From NCBI GenBank assembly GCA_905373785.1, contig CAJPUK010000005.1:1-30341 (forward strand): 30,341 nt of DNA, written 5' to 3'. Below the pieces are notes generated by a model. The model did no database searches. It saw only the letters and a program-made list of their open reading frames with translations, and was not told the origin of the DNA. Every line of letters starts with the position of its first letter. The first letter of the stretch is position 1. Shown here piece by piece: positions 7,580 to 15,288 of the stretch. This stretch comes from an uncultured Johnsonella sp. (GTDB lineage Bacteria; Bacillota; Clostridia; Lachnospirales; Lachnospiraceae). A program made the position numbers and the translations under genes.

Positions 7580-9001
7580 ACATATCATTTCTTTATTTTT
7601 AATTATATCTTCTATTCTTTCTATATACAGTTTAGGATCTTTTACATTCTCAAGTCTCTTAGCCTTTCCCTCTGTAATGCCGGTCAGTTTAGAGCTTGCA
7701 CCTGCTCCGCAGGCTATAATATCCTGTTTTTCTTCCATTATAAGTATATTGTATACACATTCCCTGCCAGGCTTAGCAAAACCTATGTTTTCATAGTTTC
7801 CTGCCATGTTTTTTTGTCTGTATAAATAATACGGCTCAAGTCCCATATTTTCACAAAACTCATAGCTTAACTTAAAACTTTCGCTCATAATACGGTCTGC
7901 AATATGCCTATACTTTTCATCGGCATTATTAAGCCTTGCCGCTCTTTTTACAGCCAAAGAATGTATGGTTAAAGACTCCGGATCAAGTTTTTTTATTTTC
8001 TCGAGGGTATTTTTAACCTCTTCTACTCCCTCACCTGGAAGCCCTAATATAATATCCATATTTATATTATCAAACCCTAAGCCTCTTGCCATATTAAAAC
8101 TTTCCGCTATCATATCTACAGTGTGAAATCTGCCTATTTTATCCAAGGTACTTTGATTCATTGACTGCGGGTTTATTGATATTCTGCCCACTCCCATCAT
8201 TTTTAAAACCTTTAATTTATCCGTACTTATACTGTCAGGTCTTCCGGCTTCTACCGATATTTCAAGGACATTTCTCATGTCAAATTCATCTCTTACACAG
8301 GAAAGTATCTCTTTAAGTTCATCCGCTTCAAGAGAGGTAGGTGTACCGCCACCCATATATATGCTCAAAAGTTTTCTGTGTGCATTTGCTTTCGCAACTG
8401 CTTTAAGTTCCTTACACAGTGCCTTTACATAGTCTTTTTTACCGTGCTGCCATGCTTTTACGGGATAGGCTGAAAATGAACAGTAAGAACATATACTGGG
8501 ACAGTAGGGTATGCCTATATACAGGCTATAGTTATCCTTATAATCTATTTTATCAAGTATACTCTTTTCTTTTGCTGCCACTTTGTAGCTTAATTCTATC
8601 TTTTCATCAGACATCAGATAGGTTGCTTTTAAGTTTTTATATATGCTTTCTTTGTCTAAGTTATCCTCAAGCATATTAAGTACTATCTTAGTCGGTCTTA
8701 TACCGGTCAGAGTACCCCATGGAAGTTTTGTAGCCGTGTGCTCAAAAAATATCTCATAAAGATTTCTTTTTAATATGTTTTTCACCTCATATCTGCTAAG
8801 TAAAGCATCTATAGTAAATTTATGTACTTTATCGGGGTACTCTACCTTTGCAAGATAGAAATCTTTTTCTTTTTTTACATTACATGAAAATATGACTTCC
8901 TCTCCGGCTGTATATATGAATGATATACCCGGATAGAAAGCCATACATAGCTCTCTTATATCTTGTTCATAGGGAAATTCTTCCAACAATATAGCTATCA
9001 T
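7577..9001 (-). CDS. hemZ: Radical-SAM coproporphyrinogen III oxidase-like protein HemZ
   Basis: This 474-residue protein is a HemW/HemN-family radical SAM enzyme of the HemZ group, proposed to act on coproporphyrinogen III without oxygen. The iron-sulfur motif is CPSICSYC with cysteines 167, 171 and 174, followed by YMGGGTPTSLEADEL. Residues 1-155 form the extra N-terminal domain that separates HemZ from HemN and HemW, including a WGTLTGIRPTKI segment. It overlaps the MBL gene by 4 bp (ATGA), so the two are coupled. Its TAG stop codon is built by the right end of MITE copy A, yet the C terminus (YIERIEDIIKNKE) looks natural. True catalytic activity of HemZ proteins is not certain, and a tetrapyrrole chaperone-like role is an alternative. 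Confidence 0.88.
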   Translation of the reverse strand: MIAILLEEFPYEQDIRELCMAFYPGISFIYTAGEEVIFSCNVKKEKDFYLAKVEYPDKVHKFTIDALLSRYEVKNILKRNLYEIFFEHTATKLPWGTLTGIRPTKIVLNMLEDNLDKESIYKNLKATYLMSDEKIELSYKVAAKEKSILDKIDYKDNYSLYIGIPYCPSICSYCSFSAYPVKAWQHGKKDYVKALCKELKAVAKANAHRKLLSIYMGGGTPTSLEADELKEILSCVRDEFDMRNVLEISVEAGRPDSISTDKLKVLKMMGVGRISINPQSMNQSTLDKIGRFHTVDMIAESFNMARGLGFDNINMDIILGLPGEGVEEVKNTLEKIKKLDPESLTIHSLAVKRAARLNNADEKYRHIADRIMSESFKLSYEFCENMGLEPYYLYRQKNMAGNYENIGFAKPGRECVYNILIMEEKQDIIACGAGASSKLTGITEGKAKRLENVKDPKLYIERIEDIIKNKEMIC

Positions 9002-9654
9002 TTGCCCTCTGCCTTAGGAAAATATCTAAGTATGTAATTATATTTCTTTTCATCGCCTATATTGGTTTCTCTTTCATGTCCCGGCAGTACCAGTATATTA
9101 TCATCCAATAAGAAAAGTTTTGCAAGTGAGGCTATCATATCATCATGGTTGCCGCTGTATAAATCACATCTTCCATAGGTATGGTAAAACAGAGTGTCTC
9201 CGGCTATAAGTAAGTCCTCGTTCTTTAAGTAAAAACATACCGATCCTTTTGTATGCCCCGGAGTATGTATAACTTCAAACTTCTCTCCAAGAAATTCCAA
9301 GTTGCTGTCATCATTAAAATACTCATCTATATCTACTTTTACTTTTTTCCTTAAAAATCTTTCTGAAGTGTTTTTAGAGGAATCCTCAAAAAGTTCCCTC
9401 TCTTTTTCATAGCCGTAAACCTTTATATTATAATGTTTTTTTACATCATCAGCTGCTAAAATATGATCAAAATGCCCATGTGTAAGCAGTATAGCCTGAG
9501 GTTTTAGAGCATTTTCTTCTATGCTTTCTATGATTTTTTGAGCCTCGGCAGCAGGATCTATGATTATGCACTCCTTTGTTTCTTTATTGTAAAGTATATA
9601 AGTATTGGTACTTACAGAACCAAGCACAAGTTTAATATAATCTAAATTCTTCAT
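8998..9654 (-). CDS. MBL-fold metal-dependent hydrolase (glyoxalase II-like)
   Basis: This 218-residue protein is a metallo-beta-lactamase-fold hydrolase of the glyoxalase II-like group. The metal motif THGHFDH supplies His59, His61, Asp63 and His64. Further ligands are in HTPGHTKGS, AGDTLF and LPGHERETNIGDE. It is shorter than true hydroxyacylglutathione hydrolase because the C-terminal substrate domain is missing, so the substrate is unknown. It lies between relA (30 bp upstream) and hemZ (4-bp overlap), a placement common in Clostridia. In many relatives a D-tyrosyl-tRNA deacylase gene lies at this junction; it is absent here. Confidence 0.88.
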   Translation of the reverse strand: MKNLDYIKLVLGSVSTNTYILYNKETKECIIIDPAAEAQKIIESIEENALKPQAILLTHGHFDHILAADDVKKHYNIKVYGYEKERELFEDSSKNTSERFLRKKVKVDIDEYFNDDSNLEFLGEKFEVIHTPGHTKGSVCFYLKNEDLLIAGDTLFYHTYGRCDLYSGNHDDMIASLAKLFLLDDNILVLPGHERETNIGDEKKYNYILRYFPKAEGK

Positions 9655-9684
9655 AAAATTCCTCCTTTTACTTTAATTTCCGGT

Positions 9685-11985
9685 TTAACTTGAGGTTCTT
9701 TCTATGTCAATCACTCCGGGTATCTGCCTTATCTTTTCACAGAGGGTATGCAGTTCTCTGGTTCCCTTAGTCTCAAATTGCATAACTACTGTAGCTAAAC
9801 CCTGTTTATTTACCCTTGTATTAACCGACTTTATATCTATAGCCTTTTCTGTAAAAACCTTTGATATGTCCACGAACATACCTATACGGTTATTGGCATA
9901 AATCTTTATCTCAACCTGATACTTGCCTACAGCACCGTCTTCTTCAGTGCTTTGCCACTCTGCAGGTATAAGTCTTACCCTTTCTTCTTCGGGAAGTGAG
10001 ATTATATTTATACAATCTGTTCTATGAATAGAAACTCCTCTTCCTCTTGTTACAAAACCTACTATCTCATCTCCCGGAACCGGTGAACAGCACCTTGAAA
10101 ACCTTACTGCCAAATCATGCACGCCTCTTACAACAATTCCGCTTTTTGACTTGTTCTTGTCAACAGTTTCATTTGCCTTATAGCTTTCCTCTGCTATTCC
10201 TTCTATTATATCTGCATCAGTTACATGTTTCTTGGCAAATTTAGCCTTTTCTTCAACCATTTTATTAATGATTTGACCTTCTTTTATGCCTCCATGTCCT
10301 ACACTTGCAAGCACTGCGTCCCAGTCTCTGAAGGCATACCTTTTCATAACCTTTTCCTGAAGTTCCGGCTTATTGATATCAGGCATATTGATGCCTTTTG
10401 CCTTACAATATTTTTCCAGGAGTTCTTTACCCTTTAATATATTATCTTCTTTAAGCTCTGTTTTGAACCATTGGTTGATTTTGTTCTTCGCCTGCGTACT
10501 TTTTACGATATTAAGCCAATCTCTGCTCGGTCCCTTTGAGTTTTGAGAAGTAATAATATCAACTCTGTCTCCGTTGTGAAGAACATAGTCTTTGTTGACA
10601 AGTTTTCCGTTTACTCTGGCTCCTATCATTTTATTACCTACAGCAGAGTGTATGGCATAGGCAAAGTCTATAGTAACCGAGCCTCTTGGCAGGTTCTTTA
10701 CATCTCCCTTAGGCGTAAAGCAATACACATTATCGGTAAACAGATCCAGGTCGCTTTTTATAAAGTTAAGAAACTCTTTATTATCTGCAGTATCTTTTTG
10801 CCACTCTAAGATCTGCCTTAACCAGTTCATTTTGGCATCTTCCGCTCCTGCCGCAACCTTACCGCTTCCGCTTTCCTTATACTTCCAATGTGCGGCTATA
10901 CCGAATTCGGCAGTTTTGTGCATCTCCTTGGTCCTTATCTGTATCTCAAAAGGTTGACCGTTGTCAGCTATAAGGGTTGTATGCAAGGACTGGTACATAT
11001 TGGGCTTAGGCATAGCGATATAGTCCTTAAATCTTCCCGGTATAGGTTTATACAGCTCATGGATCACACCGAGAGCTGCATAACAGTCTATCAAGGTGTC
11101 CACTATAATTCTTACAGCAAAAAGATCGTATATCTGCTCAAGGTTTTTATTTTGATTAACCATCTTTTTATATATGGAAAAAAAGTGTTTTACTCTTCCG
11201 CTGATTTGTGCCTCTATACCGGCTTCTTTAAGGTGCTTTTGTACATGCACGACTATATCACGCACAAACTCCTCTCTTTGCTCTTTTTTAAGGGTAATTT
11301 TCTCAAGCAAATCTTCATATACCTCGGGTTTAAGATACTTTAGGGCAAGATCATCCAGTTCAACCTTTATTTTTGAAATACCCAATCTTTGAGCTATCGG
11401 TGAGTATATATCAAGTGTTTCTCTTGCTTTTTCTTTCTGCTTTTCAGGCTTCATGTATTTTAAGGTTCTCATATTATGCAGTCTGTCGGCAAGTTTTATA
11501 AGTATAACCCTTATATCCTTTGCCATAGCAAGAAACATCTTCCTTAGATTTTCCGCCTGCAACTCAATCTTATCCTTATCCCATGAAAGCTGTGTCAGTT
11601 TTGTAACTCCGTCTACCAGGTTAGCCACTTCATCTCCGAACATACTTCTAAGCTCAGCGTCTGTGAGCACCGTATCCTCAACCACATCATGTAATATTCC
11701 GGCAACTATACTCTCCTTATCAAGCTCCAGATCCGCCAATATTTTTGCAACACAAAGAGGGTGAATAATATAGGGTTCACCCGACTTTCTCTTTTGATCT
11801 TTATGTGCTTTATCCGCTATTTCATAGGCTTTTTCAACCATGCTGATATCATCAGAGGGGTGATATCTTCTTATGGCTTTTATTAATTCATCATACAGAT
11901 ACTCCTTAGAAACAAAATCCTCAGGCTTATCTATAACTATATCATCAAAATTTCTCATAGATATAACGTTACCACTTGTTGCCAT
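9685..11985 (-). CDS. relA: Bifunctional (p)ppGpp synthetase/hydrolase (Rel)
   Basis: This 766-residue long RSH protein makes and degrades the stringent-response alarmone. The N-terminal HD hydrolase domain shows IIHP (His75) and ILHDVVEDT (His99-Asp100). The synthetase domain follows with YDLFAVRI, GRFKDYIAMPKPNMYQSLHT and EIQIRT. The RFKD form is the one seen in bifunctional Rel enzymes rather than synthetase-only RelA. A TGS domain starts around VYCFTPKGDVKNLP, then a helical/zinc-finger region with RFSRCCSPVPGDEI, and a C-terminal ACT domain. The start has a strong AGGAGAGGA ribosome binding site. Its promoter is at 12033-12061, and it heads a three-gene unit with the MBL hydrolase and hemZ. 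Confidence 0.96.
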   Translation of the reverse strand: MATSGNVISMRNFDDIVIDKPEDFVSKEYLYDELIKAIRRYHPSDDISMVEKAYEIADKAHKDQKRKSGEPYIIHPLCVAKILADLELDKESIVAGILHDVVEDTVLTDAELRSMFGDEVANLVDGVTKLTQLSWDKDKIELQAENLRKMFLAMAKDIRVILIKLADRLHNMRTLKYMKPEKQKEKARETLDIYSPIAQRLGISKIKVELDDLALKYLKPEVYEDLLEKITLKKEQREEFVRDIVVHVQKHLKEAGIEAQISGRVKHFFSIYKKMVNQNKNLEQIYDLFAVRIIVDTLIDCYAALGVIHELYKPIPGRFKDYIAMPKPNMYQSLHTTLIADNGQPFEIQIRTKEMHKTAEFGIAAHWKYKESGSGKVAAGAEDAKMNWLRQILEWQKDTADNKEFLNFIKSDLDLFTDNVYCFTPKGDVKNLPRGSVTIDFAYAIHSAVGNKMIGARVNGKLVNKDYVLHNGDRVDIITSQNSKGPSRDWLNIVKSTQAKNKINQWFKTELKEDNILKGKELLEKYCKAKGINMPDINKPELQEKVMKRYAFRDWDAVLASVGHGGIKEGQIINKMVEEKAKFAKKHVTDADIIEGIAEESYKANETVDKNKSKSGIVVRGVHDLAVRFSRCCSPVPGDEIVGFVTRGRGVSIHRTDCINIISLPEEERVRLIPAEWQSTEEDGAVGKYQVEIKIYANNRIGMFVDISKVFTEKAIDIKSVNTRVNKQGLATVVMQFETKGTRELHTLCEKIRQIPGVIDIERTSS

Positions 11986-12032
11986 ATTTCCTCTCCTAAC
12001 TATCTGCCCTTATTTCAGAATATATGAAAGTA

Positions 12033-12061
12033 ATTATAATTATTTTTATATAAAAATGCAA
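12033..12061 (-). promoter_or_regulatory. relA promoter
   Basis: TTGCAT (12061-12056) and a perfect TATAAT (12038-12033) are spaced by 17 bp on the minus strand, about 47 bp before the relA start. This is a good sigma-A promoter. It shares the short divergent region with fprA, whose own -10-like TATAAT on the plus strand is at 12091-12096 without a clear -35. Confidence 0.7.
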
Positions 12062-12135
12062 TATTTCTTCCACTTATCATAGAAATAGGTTATAATTACA
12101 GGATATATTAAATCTTATTTTGGAGGAAGCGAAGT

Positions 12136-13341
12136 ATGTATCAACAGCGCAATATTTTAGATAATGTATTTTATTTAGGCTCAAGCGACAGAAGACTTAA
12201 TCTTTTTGAAAATGCTTTTCCCGTTCCAAACGGTGTATCTTATAATTCCTACCTTGTGGTAGATGAAAAAACAGTCTTACTGGATATGGTAGATAAGTCT
12301 GTAAGCAAAGCTTTTTTTGAAAATCTTGAACACGCACTTGGTGATAAAAAACTTGACTATGTTGTAATTAATCATATGGAACCGGATCATACCGCAACTT
12401 TAGAAGAACTTGTATACAGGTATCCTGAAGTTACAATTGTAGGCAATACAAAAACTTTTACATTCATAAAGCAATTTTTCACCTTTGATATAACTAATAA
12501 GACCTTAGAGGTAAAGGAAGGAGCTACTCTTTCTTCCGGACAGCACACATTTTCTTTCTATATGGCACCTATGGTGCATTGGCCTGAGGTTATGGTTACC
12601 TATGAGCATGAGCATAAAATGCTTTTCTCTGCCGATGCCTTCGGTACTTTCGGTGCCTTAAGCGGCAATATTTTTGCTGACGAGTATGACTATAAGACCG
12701 AGTGGCCTGCAGAGGCAAGAAGATATTATTCGAATATTGTAGGAAAGTACGGCCCTCAGACTTTGGCACTTCTTAAAAAGGCTGCCAATCTTGATATAGA
12801 TTATATCTGTCCTTTACATGGCCCTATATGGAGAGAAAAAGAAGGTATTTCCTGGATTATAGACAAGTACTCTCATTGGGCGGGTTATATACCTGAGAGT
12901 GATGATGTGGTTATCTTCTACGGCTCCATATACGGAGGTACGGAAGATGCCTCCAACCATTTGGCTGCTGAGCTTGCAAAAAGAGGTGCTAAAAATATTA
13001 AAATGTATGATGTTTCAACTATTGATCCCTCTTACATGCTTGCCGAGGCATTTCGTGCTAAAAAATTAGTATTTGCGGCTTCAACCTATAACCTTGATAT
13101 CTTCCCTAAGATGGAAATACTTATAGATGATTTGATTGCACACGGTTTGCAAAATCGTATAGTGGCACTTATGGAAAACGGTACCTGGGCAACAACTGCC
13201 AACAAGAAGATGAAGGAGCTTATATCAGGCATGAAAAATATGACTATACTTGAAGAAACGGTAAGTATAAAGTCATCACTTAAGGCTGAACAGATGCCTG
13301 AAATAGAAAAATTGGCTCAAGCTATAGTTGATGCAAATTAG
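12136..13341 (+). CDS. fprA: Flavodiiron protein (FprA, oxygen/NO reductase)
   Basis: This 401-residue A-type flavoprotein reduces oxygen to water, or nitric oxide, in anaerobes. The N-terminal MBL-fold domain carries the diiron site, HMEPDH (His80, Glu82, Asp84, His85), with further ligands near MVHWPEVMV, FSADAFG and PLHGPIW. The C-terminal flavodoxin domain begins near 250 with VVIFYGSIYGGTEDA for FMN binding. Length matches the family's core form, without rubredoxin or flavin-reductase extensions. TGGAGGAAG precedes the ATG at good spacing. The gene stands alone, divergent from relA and convergent with hpf; electrons must come from a rubredoxin or similar partner encoded elsewhere. A -10-like TATAAT lies at 12091-12096. 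Confidence 0.96.
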   Translation: MYQQRNILDNVFYLGSSDRRLNLFENAFPVPNGVSYNSYLVVDEKTVLLDMVDKSVSKAFFENLEHALGDKKLDYVVINHMEPDHTATLEELVYRYPEVTIVGNTKTFTFIKQFFTFDITNKTLEVKEGATLSSGQHTFSFYMAPMVHWPEVMVTYEHEHKMLFSADAFGTFGALSGNIFADEYDYKTEWPAEARRYYSNIVGKYGPQTLALLKKAANLDIDYICPLHGPIWREKEGISWIIDKYSHWAGYIPESDDVVIFYGSIYGGTEDASNHLAAELAKRGAKNIKMYDVSTIDPSYMLAEAFRAKKLVFAASTYNLDIFPKMEILIDDLIAHGLQNRIVALMENGTWATTANKKMKELISGMKNMTILEETVSIKSSLKAEQMPEIEKLAQAIVDAN

Positions 13342-13392
13342 TTTACGGCTTAATCTTTTTAATATAAGGCAGCAGCTTTCTATATAAAAATA

Positions 13393-13438
13393 AGGGGTGT
13401 TATAAAACCATCTGTTTTGATGATTTTATAACACCCCT
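13393..13438 (-). terminator. Long perfect hairpin between convergent fprA and hpf
   Basis: A 15-bp perfect inverted repeat, AGGGGTGTTATAAAA at 13393-13407 with its complement at 13424-13438, has a further CATC/GATG pairing inside the loop. On the minus strand it is followed by TTATTTTTATA, fitting an intrinsic terminator for transcripts coming from hpf. On the plus strand there is no U-tract, so for fprA it is at most a 3'-stabilising stem or weak terminator. Confidence 0.6.
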
Positions 13439-13520
13439 CTCATACATTAATTACTACTAATACGACATCTAATCGATTCTTTTGTTTTTATATAACTTAA
13501 AGCAAGACTTCATCTCCCCT

Positions 13521-13676
13521 AGTGAACTACCCATAGTCTAAAGCCTATGGGCTTCCTGCTTCACTGACCTCGCAACCTACTATCTCCACAGGCGTTAATT
13601 CGGGCAGTCCCTGCCCTATTGTTTTTTCTTATACTACCTTAACCCACCGTCTAAAGCCGGTGGGTTAAGGTAGTAT
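13521..13676 (-). mobile_element. Orphan IS200/IS605-type remnant with omegaRNA-like 3' end
   Basis: Two hairpins share the loop TCTAAAGC: a 7-bp stem at 13530-13551 and a perfect 19-bp stem at 13631-13676. Between them is a third stem, GGGCAG/CTGCCC, at 13602-13615. Read on the minus strand, the order GGGCAGGGACTGCCC, GTGAAGCAGGAAG, CCCATAG-stem, TAGTTCAC resembles, from memory, the conserved 3' end of tnpB omegaRNA and the right end of IS605-family elements. No tnpA or tnpB gene is near, so this is a palindrome-associated, non-autonomous remnant. Exact ends are uncertain. The flanks 13439-13520 and 13677-13815 show nothing recognisable. Confidence 0.6.
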
Positions 13677-13815
13677 TATTTCAAAAATATCGCACTATGA
13701 GTCTATACCTAGCGGTTCGGCACGTTGATAATAGTTCTAATTTCAACTTTGCTCTTGACCTTTCAGGTTGTGATAGAGACATAGAATATATGTTAAATAT
13801 CAATGTGTCAACTCA

Positions 13816-14346
13816 CTATATCTCAGGTTCTATCATGCCATAGGTATCATCATGTCTTTTATAAACCACATTAACCGTATTAGTCTCTGCATTTAAGAAC
13901 ACATAGAAATTGTGGTTAAGAAGCTCCATCTGCAAGCAAGCCTCTACAGGATCCATCGGCTTAATATTAAACTTCTTGGTTTTAACTATTCTTATATCCA
14001 AGCCTTTATCCTCTGAGTTATCATTTAAGAAATACTCTGTAAATGACTGTACACTGTGTTTTTTATCTATGAGCTTGCTTTTGTACTTTTTAATTTGTTT
14101 TTCTATAATATCTTGAACCAAATCTATGCTCATATACATATCCGGACTTGATTTCTCGGCTCTGATAAGCCCTACTTTGGTAGGTATAGTCACTTCTATG
14201 GTCTGCATTTCCTTCTGAACTCCAAGTCTTACTCTGACTTCCGTATCCTCCGTAAAATACTTTGAAAGTTTACCAAATTTGCTTTCTATTGCACTTCTAA
14301 TTCCCTCTGTTACCTCAACATGTCTACCTGTTATGTTATAACGCAT
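13816..14346 (-). CDS. hpf: Ribosome hibernation promoting factor, long form
   Basis: This 176-residue protein is a long-form HPF, which dimerises 70S ribosomes into inactive 100S particles during stress or stationary phase. Residues 1-100 are the ribosome-binding S30AE/YfiA domain, starting MRYNITGRHVEVTEGIR. After a linker, residues about 118-176 are the dimerisation domain, with MDPVEACLQMELLNHNFYVF and NVVYKRHDDTYGMIEP. The length separates it from the short HPF of enterobacteria. It is transcribed alone from an extended -10 promoter and is convergent with fprA. A GAAAGGAG ribosome binding site precedes the ATG. Confidence 0.96.
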   Translation of the reverse strand: MRYNITGRHVEVTEGIRSAIESKFGKLSKYFTEDTEVRVRLGVQKEMQTIEVTIPTKVGLIRAEKSSPDMYMSIDLVQDIIEKQIKKYKSKLIDKKHSVQSFTEYFLNDNSEDKGLDIRIVKTKKFNIKPMDPVEACLQMELLNHNFYVFLNAETNTVNVVYKRHDDTYGMIEPEI

Positions 14347-14377
14347 AATATAATCTCCTTTCGATTAGGATATAATT

Positions 14378-14386
14378 ATTATAGCA
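14378..14386 (-). promoter_or_regulatory. hpf extended -10 promoter
   Basis: TGCTATAAT on the minus strand is a perfect extended -10, 32 bp before the hpf start codon. No good -35 hexamer lies at the right distance, which is usual for extended -10 promoters. The rest of 14347-14568 holds only short weak stems, such as TGCCTTTAGGCA near 14513-14524, and no clear terminator for the upstream operon. Confidence 0.6.
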
Positions 14387-14568
14387 CATTTTCCATAAAT
14401 ATACAGTAGAAAATATGATTTTTTAGCATATTTATAGTAAATAAAATAAGCTATCAGTCTTAGCATAAGTATAAAACTTATAATCTCCATATCTGAACTA
14501 TGACTAATATTTTGCCTAAAGGCAGGCTTTATGAGCTTACATTATTCATACATATACTTACGATCAAA

Positions 14569-15288
14569 CTATATCGCAAATAAAATTCCCCTAAGCATCC
14601 ATGAAAGTATATTCATATTATAAAGAAAGCTTAAAAAGAAACTTGATTCTATAGCTCCAAGCATATCTCTTCCCCATGAAGTACTTAAGCTCACTCCTAA
14701 AAATAAAAAAACAAGCCATACAATAAATATTGCATATATAAAACCGCCAGCAGCACCTGCTATTTGGTTAAGACCGTGTATAACAGGTACTTTAGACACT
14801 ATATCCGATAAATTAACTACTATTTTAAGTACTATCCATACCAATCCGAATACAAGTACAAAGCTTAGTATTGTAATGATAAACTTACTTAAAGACTTTC
14901 CTATATAATCCGCAAAATAATCCGCACCCAGTTTCTGCCATGTTTGTTTTTGGTTATTTGCATTTAACGCCTCTTTTATTTGCCTTGGCAGTTTAAGCTT
15001 TTCTATAAATTCTTCCTGCTTAAGGCTGTCATTTTCCACATTATCATCATACTCTGTACTTATACCGTTTAAGATCTCTTTTTTGATGCTCTTTTCCACA
15101 CTTGTATGCTTTGCTATAAAAGTACTTGTATATGGCAATAATAAATTAACTATAAATATAGTAAATATCCAAACAGATACGGAAAAGACAAGCCTTAAAA
15201 AACCCTTCCTATGCCAATACAGGGTGTTGCAGATTATAAAAACCAAAACAATGAGTTCTATAAGATGTTGCAGTAAAAACTCTATCAT
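14569..15288 (-). CDS. CvpA-family membrane protein
   Basis: This 239-residue protein has four predicted membrane segments, about 8-24, 32-52, 135-160 and 175-200, separated by a charged stretch at 68-115. The N-terminal NTLYWHRKGFLRLVFSV and the glycine-rich GLNQIAGAAGGFIYAIFI loop fit the CvpA (colicin V production) family. Its molecular role is not settled in any Gram-positive. The start overlaps the stop of the preceding TPR gene by 4 bp (ATGA), so they are translationally coupled. It is the last gene of the pfkA-dnaX-recR run. Confidence 0.7.
   Translation of the reverse strand: MIEFLLQHLIELIVLVFIICNTLYWHRKGFLRLVFSVSVWIFTIFIVNLLLPYTSTFIAKHTSVEKSIKKEILNGISTEYDDNVENDSLKQEEFIEKLKLPRQIKEALNANNQKQTWQKLGADYFADYIGKSLSKFIITILSFVLVFGLVWIVLKIVVNLSDIVSKVPVIHGLNQIAGAAGGFIYAIFIVWLVFLFLGVSLSTSWGRDMLGAIESSFFLSFLYNMNILSWMLRGILFAI

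Noticed and set aside
10888..11343. Plus-strand 151-codon open frame opposite relA
   Set aside because: Antisense shadow of the Rel synthetase domain, with no start signal.
13631..13676. Nineteen-bp hairpin as an ordinary terminator
   Set aside because: No T-tract follows on either strand in the right place, and the loop matches that of the neighbouring hairpin, which fits a mobile-element end better.
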